Shown here one piece after another: positions 45,721 to 57,801 of a stretch of DNA of 64,000 nucleotides (position 1 is its first letter; each line of letters opens with the position of its first letter). The translations under genes and the position numbers were made by a program. The notes beneath the pieces are model-generated. The model saw nothing but the letters and a program-made list of their open reading frames with translations. It had not been told where the DNA came from and ran no database searches. The stretch comes from Phanerochaete sordida. Lineage: Eukaryota; Basidiomycota; Agaricomycetes; Polyporales; Phanerochaetaceae. The stretch spans positions 1,054,001 to 1,118,000 of the forward strand of contig BPQB01000004.1 of NCBI GenBank assembly GCA_019973155.2, written 5' to 3'.

Positions 45721-47324
45721 ATGTCCCCCGATAGTCTATCGCTCTATGCCTTGAACTACGAAGAATTGTCAGTAACCATTTCCATCTTTAGTGCTGCGTG
45801 CGATGTGACAGCGCATTCGTTACAGCGTGAGACAATCCTACTTCACGGTATCTGCGCGAGGTATCTCATCCGGGTCGCCGATTGGCGCATCGACCAGTGC
45901 TTACATCATTTTGTAGGCCTTTTCCTCTTCGACTACTGCATCACTTTCGGAGAAGAAGTCAGCTGGGTTTGGACCCGGAGGATGAACGTAGCCACGGTAC
46001 TCTTCCTGACAAACCGCTACATCAATCTTGTCGCAACAATCCTCGTTCTGCTCGACAATGCGCCATTCCAGAATGCCCAGGTTTGTTTCTGTCCGTGCAA
46101 TTCATCAGCCCTCAATGTATTATCATAGAGGTAAGTCTTCTTTGTCTCGCGATCGCTGTTATACCTATAAACTTGCAGCTGTGGTCTATCGATTCGGTTA
46201 ACGCAGGCGATGCTCGTCACCTCGCTCTTCATTACATCAGGTAGGGTTGTATATTGCCTATGTCACCAGAGGTTCGCTCATCGTCGTGACAGCTTTTACC
46301 ACTCTGCGTGTATACGCCCTGTGGGGACGTGACTGGAGGCCAGCTCTGCCCGTCTTTATTCTATCCTTGGTATCGCCGGTCTTGAATATCGCGAGTCACC
46401 ACTTAATGACTCTCAAGCTGACAAGAGCTGACGGCAGGTAGGTTATGGACGCCTTCGAAAGCACTGCAGTCGCTCCACGTCCGTCTGTAGGCTGCTCCTT
46501 AGACCTGCGGCGACTTCCAGCGACGACGTACAGCATGTGAGCGAGCGCACGTTCTCCGTCGTTCTTGAATTGATGCCGGATTACTAGGTGTACGTGCCGA
46601 CTTGTGCCTCTGAACACGGGGTGTTTAACTGACGTTGCGCTTCTGCAGTCATCATAGCCAATCGGGCCAGCACGGTCGCTTGCGATGCTGCTGCTTTGAT
46701 TTTGACTCTTGCCGCCACAATGCGAGCCAGGCTGCAGCAGCCATCCTACGCTCGCGGCCTCCTCTGCCTGACCGGGCTCATCATCAGAGATGGTACGCCG
46801 CCCACAATATCCATCATGCGATTTCCTCTCGCTGACGATCACCAGGTTCACTGTACTTCCTGTACGCAGTTCTGTCCGGACCAATGCATCAATATGAAGC
46901 TGACTGCAATTTTCAAGGGGCATGCTCATCCTCAACGTAGCCCAAATGATACTCGCTGCTCGACTACCGGTACGTTCACAATACGGAAACTTCACTCGCA
47001 GTCGCTGACGCACACGCTGCCACCAGGGCAACAACTACCTCTCCTTCTACGTCACGCCGTGCGTCCACGACCCCCATGCCCCACGTGTAACTGCAGCTTG
47101 CTGACCACCGCGTCAGACTGACCTCCATGCTCCTCTCGCGCTTCCTCCTCCACCTCCGGGAAGCAGTGTACCAGAAGCAGCCCGGCGTTCCGACGTCGTT
47201 CGACCTCACGCGCACCTCTGGCTCAGGATCGCTGTACAGCGAGGATGTCGCCGCGTGCCCGACGTCCTCGCCGCGCAGCAATCTGCTCGAGCTGGGCCAC
47301 CAGGACAACACGACTCTGCAGTAG
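45721..47324 (+). CDS. DUF6533-type seven-helix membrane protein A
   Basis: First exons 45721-45771, 45826-45847 and 45917-46080 join in phase (17 codons, a 22-nt exon, a 164-nt exon). The N-half carries LFLFDYCITFGEEVSWVW, a DUF6533-like motif, and VATVLFLTNRYINLV. Later blocks are CGLSIRLTQ (46180), LFITSG, TAFTTLRVYALWGRDWRPALP (46292-46354), FILSLVSPVLNI, SVGCSLDLRRLPATTYS, VIIANRASTVACDAAALILTL (46650), MLILNVAQMILAARLP, GNNYLSFYVTP and the last exon LTSMLLSRFLLHLREA to the stop at 47322-47324. The order matches the minus-strand paralogue at 59317-60976 block by block. The family is basidiomycete-expanded, function unknown. Splicing is uncertain around 46081-46290 (see findings) and one intron appears to use a GC donor after 46390. 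It may be intact or slightly decayed. Confidence 0.7.
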
Positions 47325-48076
47325 TCATGCACCAAACGCGACCATGAGACCGGAGTGTCGATGTCGAAGTACGAGAGGCGACATGGACTGAAGACTTGCA
47401 CGTGTACAGCTATATATGTTTGAATAATCGGGAGCTAATCTACAGCTATATGTGCTGCGAACAGTTTCCGGGGCGTAGGCTCGTCCAGCGTGAACAGAAG
47501 ACCTATCTCCTGAACAGCCAGACTGCGCGAGATCTGTATCTCCTCGCGAATCTGTGGGGCTTCTTCGAAAACATAGGCTTCCGCGACGGTAGGCATGCAG
47601 ACTCCACCACGATCTCCTCGTCCCTCGGAGCGGACGACGATCATCTCCCCCGAACGCATACATCCGGCAAGTCTAGCACGACAGTATAATATAACACACG
47701 ATCTACCCTATAGAACAAAATTTAAACTACACCGAAAATTTCCACGTAGTAGAAAGACAACAGCAGAGGCGCTACAGTAGTGTAATATCATGGAGCAAGA
47801 ACGGCGGGCAGGCCCGGTGAGTATGCGTGTAAGGGCGAGACGAGCGAGCGAGCGGCGGGGTCCCCCGCGCGGCGCGCGCTATGATGCGCACGCACACGCG
47901 GAAGGGGCAGCGGCAGCGAAAGGAACGGAGAGGCGGCGTGTGGTGGTACAGGTGCGGGTTTTACAGTGGTGATTACAGTAGGTGGTGGATGCGAGTCCGC
48001 CCGGGGGTCAGTGTCCGTCTGCGAGGTATATGGCGTGCGTGCGGGTCCGGGGCTCCGTTTGTGTGCGGCGGCAGCT
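47325..48076. other. intergenic, no supported gene
   Basis: Convergent spacer between protein A and ErdS, with an AT-rich patch at 47690-47760. Nothing else seen. Confidence 0.5.
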
Positions 48077-51000
48077 CTACTTGGGCTTCTGCAGGACGGA
48101 CATGATTGCCTCTATGCCGCGTACACCTGCGTTAATTCGTGTCAGTTGTGTGAATCCCGTCTGTGGAGAAGGAGGACGCACCCAGGCTGCCCTTGGGGTA
48201 GCAGATGTACATCGGGTCCTGCTCGATGCCGAACTTGCCGCGGAAGTCGCCCTTGGAGGTGAGGTGGAAGGTCGAGCTGATGCCGTTGTACGCCTTCTCG
48301 AGCGTCTTCATGCGGAAGCCGCCGACGTTGTCCGCGCCGAGCAGGCGGCTGCTCGCGCCCGCGCCGAACGTCGCGCTGCGCACGCCCGCGTCGCCGAGCT
48401 TGCGGATGACGTGCGCGACGATGTACTCGATCGCGCCGAGCGGCGCACCCGGGAACTCGAGCGCCCACTTGATCTGGAAGCCGTGCACCGGCGCAAGCTG
48501 CGCGAGCACGACGAGCGCACAGATCTGCACACGCCTGTCAGCCTCCGCAAGTCAACACAAGAAAAGACGCAAAACGCACCTTGCCGCTCGGGTCGGTCGC
48601 GTAAAAGTACTTGCGGTGCGTGATGTCGTCGAACGGACGGACACCGGTGAGGTGGATCTGCGTGCCCTTGCGGTGCGCCTCCCAGTCGCGGCAGCGCTCC
48701 TCGATCTGGCGGCGGAGGTCCGCGTCGGGCTCGCCGGCGACCTCGTGGATCTTGACGCCCTCGCGCTCGGCGCGGTGGATCTTGCGCCGCACGGTCTTGT
48801 CGTCCTGCTCGGGGTTCACCGCCATCGGGTTCACGCGCTCCTCCGCGACGGCGATGATCGCGCTCCAGCCGAGCTCCTCCGCGAGGTACCGCTCCGTCGC
48901 CTTGTCCACGCAGCACCAGATCGGCTTCAAGTCCATCTGCGGCGAGCGCAGGAACGCGAGGAACGACTTCACGACGCGCGGGATCTGGTTCGGCTCGCAG
49001 AGCGGGCTGCCGAAGACGACCGCAAAGTGGCCCTGTGGTATGTAGCCCACAGCTGCGCCGGTTGCGTCGTCGCGCCACACGGTCCATGCTGGATCCACCC
49101 ATGACGTATTTGTTGCGTCGCCGTACCGTGCGATGAGCTGCAGACAGACTGTCAGTAGACCGCTAAGATCGACATCTGGAGTTCCAGACGTACGTTTTCT
49201 AATGGTGGCAGCTCGCCGCGCTTCTGTCCAGGCTGGAACGTCTTGCTCTCAGGGCCATGGAGCACAAGCTTCGCCGCGGCCGCCATGCTCGCCTCAGCGG
49301 GGTCCTGGCCGCGCGTCGCGAAGCTGCGCGGATCGCGCGGGAAGAGGCTCGCCCAGCGGATGTCGCCGAGCTTGAGGAAGAGCATGACGATGCGCTCGAG
49401 GCCGACACCTCCTCCGCCGTGCGGCGGGCAGCCCCAGCGGAAGCCGTTGAGGTAGTCCATCACGGTCTCGACGTCGATGCCGGCGTCGCGCATGCGCTCC
49501 TCGAGCATCGCCGCGTCGTGCACGCGCTGCCCGCCCGAGAGGATCTCCTCGCCGCGGACGAAGATGTCGAACGAGTTCGAGAACTTGGGGTTCTGCGGGT
49601 CCGGCATCGTGTAGAACGGGCGCACGGCGGTCGGGAACTTGTCCAGGATGTAGTAGTCCGCGCCGTACTTCTTCTTGACGAGCTCGCCGAGCTTGCGCTC
49701 TGCGGCCGTCGAGAGGTCGTCCTCGTCCGTGATTTCCGAGCCGTCGTCCTCGCGGAAGCCGGCCTCTTTCAGCATCTGGATGCCGTCGCTGAAGCGGACC
49801 CGGGGTGTCTCATCGAGAATAACGAGGTCTTCGTGCGGGAAGGCGGTCTTCACTTGCTCGATCTGTGCGCGAAGCTCATTAGTTGGCTGCCATGCCCAAA
49901 TTCGCGGGCACGCACCTCCGCCCTGTAGCGCTCCTGGAGGCCCTTGAAGATGTGCTTGAGGGTGTCGTCGATGACATCGAGCACCTCGTGGTAGTGGTTT
50001 TCGAACGCCATCTCGAGATCGAGGCCGGTGAACTCGGTGAGGTGCCGGTGCGTGTTCGAGTTCTCCGCGCGGAAGACTGACACACGACCCGAAGGTGAGC
50101 CCCGCCGGTCCCAGGCGGGCTAAGAATAGCACGACGTACCGGGTCCGATCTCGAAGACGCGCTCCATGTCGGCCGCGATGCACATCTGCTTGGCGAGCTG
50201 CGGGCTCTGGGCGAGGAAGGCCGGGCGGCGGAAGTAGTCGACCTTGAATACCTGCGCGACCCCTGTCAGCGCCGCGCGCGCGCGCAAGTGGGAGGGGGAA
50301 CGTACCGCTGCGCCAGACTCGGTGCCGCTACCCTGGAACTTGCTGCTCTGGATTTCCGTGAAGCCGCGGTTGAGGAGGGCCTCGCGCCAGAGGAGGCACA
50401 CGGCGGCGCGGATGCGGAAGATGGCCTGCGAGGCGGGCGACTGCAGGGGGCGTCAGCGCGCGCGTGAGCGATAGCGAGCGGGCTGCTTACGCGGAGGTCG
50501 AGCACGCGGTTGGCAAAGCGAGTGCGGTCGCCGACCTTGTGCGAGGCGCGGTCCTGGACATCCTTGGGGCGGGAGATGTCGTCGACCTGGAAGGGCAGCT
50601 GGGTCGCGGGCTTACTGATCACGTGCAGCTGCGGGGGCGTCAGCGGGGAGCGTTAGCGCTGGCGGGTCGAGCGCACCTTCTCGATGCGGATCTCGCGGGT
50701 GTGGACGCTCGTGCTCTTGACCTCGTCCTGGCCCATCTCCTTCGGCGGCTCCTGCACGACGCCCTCGACCCGCACGATCGTCTCGCGGCTCAGCCCCTCC
50801 GCCCACCGCACCATGTTCGGCGAGATCACGTCGGGCGTTTCGGCGAGCACGCCCTGCACCGTCGCCTGCCGGTACCGGAACACAATGAAGACGATCTTGG
50901 AGCCTGCGCGTGCGCCCCGAATTAGCCCCCGCAGCCCCGACCCCGAACGGACGAGGACTCACCGAGCGGCCGGATGTGGTGTACCCGCGCACGCAGCGCT

Positions 51001-51764
51001 ACCCGCTCGCCCGGGGCCTTGTTCTCGATCTCCTGGAGAGGGGTCATCGGCAGGTGCGCCTCGGCCTCGCCGCCGTTGTTCGGGATGCCCTCGTCCTTGC
51101 CGCCGTCGGCGCGCGCCTCGGGGTGCGGCAGCGGCAGGTAGTGCCGCGACTGCGACTGGTTCAGCGGCAGGTCGCCGTAGTGCTCGCGCAGCGGGTCCTG
51201 TGGCGCCCTGCGTCAGCGCCAGGCGATGATGCGGGCAGGGGAGGCACGTACGCTTTTCCACAACTCGAGGTGCTTCTGCTTGCGGTCCTCGGCATGGTGC
51301 TGCTCCTTCACTTCCCGGACCTCCTGCCGCTGCACCTTCTCCTCCGTCATCGACAGCTTGCGCTGCGGAACCGGCCGGACAATCTCGTGCGCGTGCACCG
51401 TCTCGTTGTGCGTCACGTCCTTGGTCTCCTTCTCCTTGGCATGCCCGTTGGTAAAGGCGTGGATGCCGTTTATGTGGAATTTACCGCTGGAGGGGGAGGT
51501 GGGATCGCGATGCTTTGCGCTCGCGCTATGTGAGCGGATGTGAGAGATGAGCGTAGAGACACGGTTCGGCTTGCGGCCGCCTTCGCGCTGAGGCTGAGAG
51601 GGGCGGTCGAGGTCTAGCGAGCCAGAGGAGTGAGTGGACGAATGTCTCGGAGAGGGGGAGCGCGAACGGTTCGCGGAGTCGAGGGAGGCTTCATGGGTAG
51701 AGGAGGTCGGGGAATGGCTGGGGGAGGTGACGACCTTTGCGATAACCTTTTTTATCGCGGACAT
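48077..51764 (-). CDS. erdS: ErdS: aspartyl-tRNA synthetase fused to DUF2156 tRNA-dependent sterol aspartyltransferase (1046 aa)
   Basis: Eleven exons (51764-51252, 51197-50963, 50903-50677, 50628-50491, 50440-50306, 50251-50140, 50076-49916, 49862-49194, 49137-48580, 48524-48182, 48126-48077) join in phase to 1046 residues. Residues 1 to about 210 are a Ser/His/Lys-rich extension; about 230-330 an OB-fold anticodon-binding domain ([15 protein letters not shown]); about 340-720 a class II catalytic core with [11 protein letters not shown], motif 2 [13 protein letters not shown] and motif 3 [15 protein letters not shown]. From about 731, after the intron at 49138-49193, a DUF2156/GNAT-like domain follows: [74 protein letters not shown] and [13 protein letters not shown]. 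In fungi this fusion (ErdS, ergosteryl-3beta-O-L-aspartate synthase) charges tRNA-Asp and transfers Asp to ergosterol. It probably also serves as the cytosolic AspRS; whether a stand-alone AspRS exists elsewhere cannot be seen. Confidence 0.93.
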
Positions 51765-54700
51765 GACTAGGATAGGGGAGGGGTAGGGTACGGGCGTGGT
51801 ATCCAAGAGCGCGACGGGCTCGCTGTTGGTGGTGTTGTGAGCAAGCGAGTCTTGGGGGTATCTAGGATGTGGTGAGTGGTGGAGGTGGTATAAGACGAAA
51901 CGGGCGGGGATGGAGGACTAGGAGGGGGATGGTGAGCACCTGAAACACGGGAGAGTAATCGACTTGGCGGAGGATGGCGGCGTCTCGGGCGCGCTCTGGT
52001 TTTGAGGAGGGCCGGGGTCGACGTCATCGGAGATTCATGGAGCATCAGCAATGCGCTCGAATCATCCTCCCAGTTCTGCCAAGCCAGATCCAGACCCGTA
52101 GCCCGTTACCCCGTCACCCAACAGCCCTCCGTCCGCCGTCCTCCTCGACGCGCGCGGCGTCTGGTGACTAACCCCTCGACCTCCCGCATCCAGCGGATGA
52201 CACACCGCGGATGTGCCCCTTGGGACACGCCTCATTCATCCGGCAAAGCCCTCCCCCCAGTCCGGGCCCGCTGCACCACCACGTAACCACGCGCGCGTAA
52301 GGCGCTCCATCATCGCACACTCCCCGCGCGGAGCCGCCGCCTCCGCCGTATATTACCACGCAGCGCCGATTAGCCTCGCACATCCTATCTGCTTTGCGCG
52401 TCGTCCGCCGTCGGGCCTCGCAGCGTGCCCAACGTAAGCCGCCCACGCTCATCCGGCACGGCCTTCCGCCGCCACGCCCAGGATCAGGGCGGGCACAGCG
52501 GGAGCCCTGCACAGAACGCGTGGGTTCGGAGCCCGACTGATGTTCTCGTCGCCGACCGACGCTTCCTTACTGGGCCGCCGCCGAGCCCCCGCCCGACGCC
52601 ACAAAGCTGCCAAGGCAAGCTCGCCCGGGGTGCCCCGGGTATAGAACGCGCGTCGGCACCCGCACAGAAATAGCTCGCCGTTCTGCTCGGACGCAGTGCC
52701 CGCCACACGCGACCAGAGGGCACCGCGTAACCGACACGGGCAACGGACGCGCCCTCTGCTCCGTGCTATGTTTGCGCTTATCGTGCGCCCTCGCAGCTCG
52801 CCATCACGCCCCTCCGCCGCCCTACGTCCCCGGGCAGCGCCACCGCTATTTCCAGCACGCAGGTACAATGCCCTCTCTACCCTCTGTCCACACAGCTCCC
52901 AGCCCATCTCCGGCGCCGCACGCCCGCGCCCTCGGTGCTGTGCCGCCTGCATTCAAGCCCAATCGAGTTCGTTCAGCTGGGGCAAGGGCTTCCGCGGATC
53001 TCAGTAGCCCATTCAGCCCTCTTCCAAGCCAGCAACTCCCTCGCCTCCCGTGCTCGAAGCTCCGGGCGAACAGGCATCTAGACCCAACCACTCGAACTCT
53101 CCTCCGACCCTGCTCGCGATCCCTTTTGTTCGCGCGACACCCACGGGCCCGCCGCGCGCAGCACCCCTGCCGCGCAGCTCTGCGGCGCAGCCGCGACGCG
53201 TCGCGCGCGCGCACCGCACACAGGGCCCCGCCCGCACTACGCCAGCCGCACACACGCTTCGCGCACACCGCCTGCAGCGCACACCCGCGCGCGTGGCGGC
53301 CCTGCGCAGCGTGCCCATCGCCGCGCGCGAGCTGTGCCCCGCGGTATTCTTGCGCGGATTCTGTGGGGGAGGCGGATGCCGGAAGAGGTCTTTGGTTCGA
53401 GGTGGCACTCGCACCTGATTGATTATGGGCCTTCGTGATCCCCGCACCCGGTGCCGCAGAGTTCTAGGTTTTACTTCTAGCTTTCTGCTTCTTGGCCCAT
53501 CGTCCCTGTGTGTGTGCTGCCAGATGCGCGCGAAGCGGTAGCCCAGTGCGGGCAGCGGTGCTGGGCCAGGTCGCGGTGCTCTCGCGATCCCCAACAGCAC
53601 AGAATAGACCGTGTTTGCGTTCCGTCGCGCCCTCACACTCCTCGTGATGACTGCTAAACGCGGTGCCCGCTTGCAAACAGCCTTTGATAACTCTATAACA
53701 CGGTTTGTCACCTCGCGACCGCGCAAATGAACGTTGGAGTCGGGCGGACGCGCACCCGCCGCGGCGTATCCCCAACCATATATCCGCGCGCGTCCAATCA
53801 CGGCGCGCCGCCGCAGGCGCGCATCCCCGCGCGTTCCCGCCGCGCTGAGCAAGCCCGCCCACCCGCTTTGTGAGTCGTGTGCCGCACCTGCGGATGCGCC
53901 GGATCCGCAGTCCATGCAGACTGAATAGCACGGGGAGATGGGTGGTGCACGTGCTGTCGTGGATCCGGGGACAGGTGCATGGGGATCGTGCGGTGGGGGA
54001 GCGCGAACGCACGCGCCTCGCTGCCGTCCTGGGGCGGCGCGGAGATGCGTGCCGCGGTGCGCGTACGCGCGAGCGATCTGCGGCGCGACGTCAGGCGGCA
54101 CGCACCGTCGTGTACAGCTGCGTCATCGACGTGCGTGCATGAAGGCACCGAACACGGCCAGCGATTTGCTGATTTCAGAGGATATGCTTTGATGCTCGCG
54201 GGCTATGGCTGGCCCAGGGAGCCGCAGCACCTTCCTTGGAGCGGATGGTACCGAGGTTGGAGGGCGAGCCGGCAAGCACCCGTCGTGCGTGGTAGCGATG
54301 ATGAGCGAGGCCTGGCCTAGGAGCAGCCATGGCCCGGTTGCCAGATGGTGTGGACCTCGTTCTCATGACGTATCCATACTGCTACTACAGTACTGAGCAC
54401 CATAGCCTCGCGACGATTAAATGAGGTGTGCCTTCTAGGAGCCGTAGAGTCTCCCGCGATCCTGTCGCTATAAGTAGCACCAAAAAATGACTACGAACAA
54501 ATGTAGACGTCGAAGACGACGAGGCCCTGCGCGCATACACCGTCCCTGGCGAGGTGCACTGGCAGCACTCTGCCTGACGCACGATCTGCACGCTTTTAAT
54601 ATCCTGAACTGTCGGAGGACAGCCATGGCGTCATGCAGCGTGGCCCGGATCCGCGGACCAAGAAGACGGCGGGAGAAGGGACTGAGTTTCGCATTGTGCG

Positions 54701-55256
54701 CGGCGCACGATCTGAGTTCGTCGGCGGACTGTGCTGGGGACACGCGGTGCACGCGAGAGGAACGAGGGCGCGGCCAGTGCTGAATTCCGGTAGAGCATCA
54801 TGAGCCTCACCATCGCAAGCCTCTGCTATCCAGGATTCTAGATACCAGGTTAAACGGCCTCGTTGGCCCAAGGCTCGCGCAGATACGCCGTGCCTGTCAG
54901 CGCGCATGTAATCAGTAGGTAATGGTGGCGGATGGGGTGGCTGAAGGAGCGGCGCCACCCCACAAGTGGAAACTCCGTGTGTCGCCGTCCTTGTGAATGT
55001 CAGTGCAGCAATCAAACTGGAGGCAAGGCCTCAGCCTCGTGGGTGGGAGGCAGCGCGGGTTGATACTAGGGCTTCCCTACTGGAGAATAGTTGCAAGTCG
55101 ACGCCGGACGGGATCAGCGGTGAGCATGTCAAGAGATCCCTGCGATAGATAGGACGGGCATATAGAAGTACAAAACGCAGACCACGCGCGAGTCGCGCTC
55201 TCTTGCGAGAGCCGACAAGCTCTGTAGTCAGAAACACAACCAACCGAATGTTCCGC
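51765..55256. other. GC-rich intergenic region, 3.5 kb, no supported gene
   Basis: 52000-54200 is very GC-rich; the longest frame (362 codons, minus, 53013-54101) is Arg/Pro/Ala-biased with no splice-consistent extension or motif. 54400-55200 contains short frames only. Promoter of erdS at the left end. Confidence 0.5.
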
Positions 55257-55847
55257 TCAAGCAGCAGGAGCAGCCTCAGCCTCAGCCTTGCCCTCAGCCT
55301 TAGCCTCCGGCACGTGCACGAGGTTGAAAAGCGCCTCCTGCGGGGGCAGCTCCGGCGCGAAGGGCCCGACGTCCTTGAGCACGACGCGGCCGTACGGCGT
55401 GTCGGGCTCGACGGTCCACGCGAAGCCCTGCGTCGGGCCCGGGTACCCGTCCGTGATCCTGCGCCGCGGTCAGCCTCCAAGCACGCGAGCAGCAGAGCGC
55501 GGACGCACATGTAGCAGTGCGGGCCCTGCTGCGGGAACCACGTGAGCTGCCACTGCAGCGGCGTCTGCGTCTTGAGCGCGACGACGCGCGCGCCCTCTGC
55601 GCGCGTGCCGAGCGCGCCCTGCGTGATCACGTAGCGCGACTCGCCGAAGTTCTGGATCTTCCACTGTGGGCGCTGCGTGAGGCGGGGGCGGGGACGCGTG
55701 CATGCAAGAGCGCACCTTCGGGGCGGCGGTCCCGCCGGGGAGCGCGATGACGTTGAACGGCAGGATGATCCCGCGCTCGTCCACGCCGATGTAGAAGCGG
55801 GGCCCGGCGTGCATCTGGATGAGGAACTCGTTGCCAGGGAGAGACAT
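55257..55847 (-). CDS. second I66/cospin-like beta-trefoil inhibitor (162 aa)
   Basis: Exons 55847-55716, 55663-55509 and 55458-55257 give 162 residues. There is no signal peptide. Trefoil-type strands follow the same order as the inhibitor at 22628: MSLPGNEFLIQM / RFYIGVDERGIILPF / APKWKIQNFGESRYVITQ / PLQWQLTWFPQQGPHCY / GFAWTVEPD / PPQEALFNLVHV, the last matching PPRALFEFRRV of the first gene. The C-terminus ends in a 14-residue Lys/Ala/Glu tail (KAEGKAEAEA) made by an imperfect ctcagc repeat, absent from the first gene. Serine-protease inhibition is the family role, inferred here. Intron positions partly correspond to the first inhibitor (before W-K/W-R, and an at|g or at|c split codon), supporting common origin. 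Confidence 0.62.
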
Positions 55848-55930
55848 TGTTAGAGAGAGATTGAGAGTATTGGAGATGAGTGAGAAGTTTGAAGAGAACT
55901 GGGCTGGCCAGACAAGTCGAACTGTGACGG

Positions 55931-55937
55931 TTATATA
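55931..55937 (-). promoter_or_regulatory. TATA box of the second inhibitor gene
   Basis: The minus strand reads catatataa, 84-90 nt upstream of the ATG at 55847. Confidence 0.5.
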
Positions 55938-55994
55938 TGCTCAGAGGTTGCTCAAGACGCGCCCAAGGGCGAGCAAAAGAGCTCCGTACTGCTG

Positions 55995-56244
55995 CGCCAC
56001 CGGCACCGTCGCTTGCGCCTGTCCCCATTCAGTGACCCCGGTGGTGGTGGAACGCTGACCAGGCACCAGTCGCGTCCTGGCAGGAGCAAGCACAGAAAGG
56101 CTATGGAGTCGGAGCATCGGGAGGCTGGAGCCTCCGCCACCGGTGCCGACGTTTGTGCTTGTCCCCAGCCAATGACCCCGTTGGTGGCGGAATGATTGCT
56201 TAGGTGTCAGCCGCGTCCTGGCAAGAGCAAGCTCAGAAAGTCGA
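55995..56244. repeat. diverged direct repeat, about 105-bp units at 141-bp spacing
   Basis: Unit 1 begins gccaccggcaccgtcg at 55995 and unit 2 begins gccaccggtgccgacg at 56136. Both continue through cttgtcccc-/cctgtcccc-, tgaccccg-ttggtgg/ggtggtgg and end in cgcgtcctggcaagagcaag / cgcgtcctggcaggagcaag. Roughly 80 percent identity by eye. No coding frame runs through it. Confidence 0.65.
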
Positions 56245-56600
56245 TGATGCCAGAGCGTCAGAGAGCCGAAGCGACGTCGGAGGTGTGGCCCCAAAATGCA
56301 GCGGTGTGCCAAGATCAACGTTGACTGCATGCACAAGCGCTGCATGGGCGTGCAAGGGTCCGGCATAACGAGGAGGCACCCGACAAGTGGACATCCCATA
56401 TCATTCCGTAGCAGCGAAGGCTCCATTGCAGGCTCCACTGCATATTCAGACTCGCTGAAGAATGGTTGGGCGTGGTCATGAGACTCGAGAATCCCGACGT
56501 AAGGCAGTAACTCACCGGAACTACATTAGCCTGCAACTCTGTCACAGCAACCCCGGCGCACGCGATGGTATAGTTCAAATGGACGTGTCGCCGTACTTTG

Positions 56601-57801
56601 CTATGATGCAGCGCGAGTAAGACGCCATCCATGGACAGTCGCACGCACTTCCTCCTCTCCGGGGTCTTCAGGGAACATGGGCTGGGTGGTGTCGACGTGC
56701 CGTCAGTGGGAGGCGGACGTACAAGAAGCGAAAACATACAGGAAACTTCTCCGTGACAATCTCTTCACATTTCCACCCGCGCTCTTCCGCTTTGCTGAAG
56801 AATTCCATGTCACGGTGTGCCAGGTGCGGGCGATGGTGCGAGTAGAATACGAGGACACATGGTGGGTGAGGCTCGCCAGGTGCTGCAGTACGAAGCGCAT
56901 CCTCAGCTGTCTTCAACAGCGCATCATGCTGATCAAGCGTCCGTTAGGAGGGTTGAACTGGGGCTTCTGCTAGAACGAGACGTGACATACCTGGGAATGG
57001 TTGAAAATGAGGTCTGACATGATGATGAGGTCAAATCCTCGAGTATTTGCCAACTTTTGTTGTGCTTCAAATATCGGCTTGAGAGATTGACCCCAAATGT
57101 AACCCTGCGATGCGAAGAATGAGCTCAATGAAGGACTCAGCCCGTACGGACAAAGTTTCCTACCATAACCTCGGTATTCCTTTCAGCCGTGGAAGCATTT
57201 CGTTCAACGTTATGCGTGAGGTTGTCGAGCAGAGGTTTGTCGGGGTAGTCCGTCAATATGACCTGGTCCAAGAGTTCAGCCGCACTCTTTCCAACTGCAA
57301 TAGCTTTACGTACGCATTTCGCATGGTTTTTGGCCGTGATCAGCCCAGGTAGACCGCCACCTGCGCCAAGCTCAAGGACGGATCCATTGCGATACAGTTC
57401 TGGATGTGCATCGAGGTACGAGGCGAAAGACCTGGCAGCATTCCACCTGACCAGAGCAGCTCAGACTCCGACCGCATGAGACTCGCGCACGGAACGTACA
57501 GGTAGTGTCCCCAGAGAGGATGCGAGCCCACGAGTCTTATCTCAATGTCTGACCAAACACCATGGTTGGCGGTCAATGTCGATGAATGTAGAGCACGAGT
57601 GTACGTCGAGATGGTGGGCTCTGGGGAGGGCGGCCGGGGCGGCTCCTGGACAGTTCAAGGGAAGAAGGCAGCGAGGGAAGCAGGAGGCATGAGAGACGAA
57701 AACGGAGAGGAGTCGATGCGACTGACGAGGAATACGCTATCAAGGTCGAGCCCGCCCTCGTCGTCGCTGCCGGACGCGTGCTCGTGGTCTTGAGATGTCA
57801 T
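56601..57801 (-). CDS. EFM7/NNT1-type protein N-methyltransferase (278 aa)
   Basis: Seven exons (57801-57727, 57645-57500, 57446-57314, 57262-57164, 57104-56991, 56928-56740, 56681-56601) join in phase to 278 residues, close to yeast Efm7 (261). Efm7/Nnt1 methylates the N-terminal Gly and Lys of translation elongation factor eEF1A. Visible hallmarks: acidic N-terminus, EPPRPPSPEPTISTY, SHPLWGHYLWNAARSFASYL, the SAM-binding loop SVLELGAGGGLPGL, ILTDYPDKPLLDNLTHNV (motif II/III), GYIWGQSL, FDLIIMSDLIFNHSQHDALL (the post-II catalytic-face motif of family 16 methyltransferases), VFYSHHRP and the C-terminal EKFPPMFPEDPGEEEVRATVHGW. All family blocks are intact. The target is inferred from the family. 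Confidence 0.9.

Noticed and set aside
53013..54101. 362-codon minus-strand open frame
   Set aside because: Arg/Pro/Ala-dominated composition, no motif, no splice-consistent neighbours, in a strongly GC-rich block where all frames tend to stay open.
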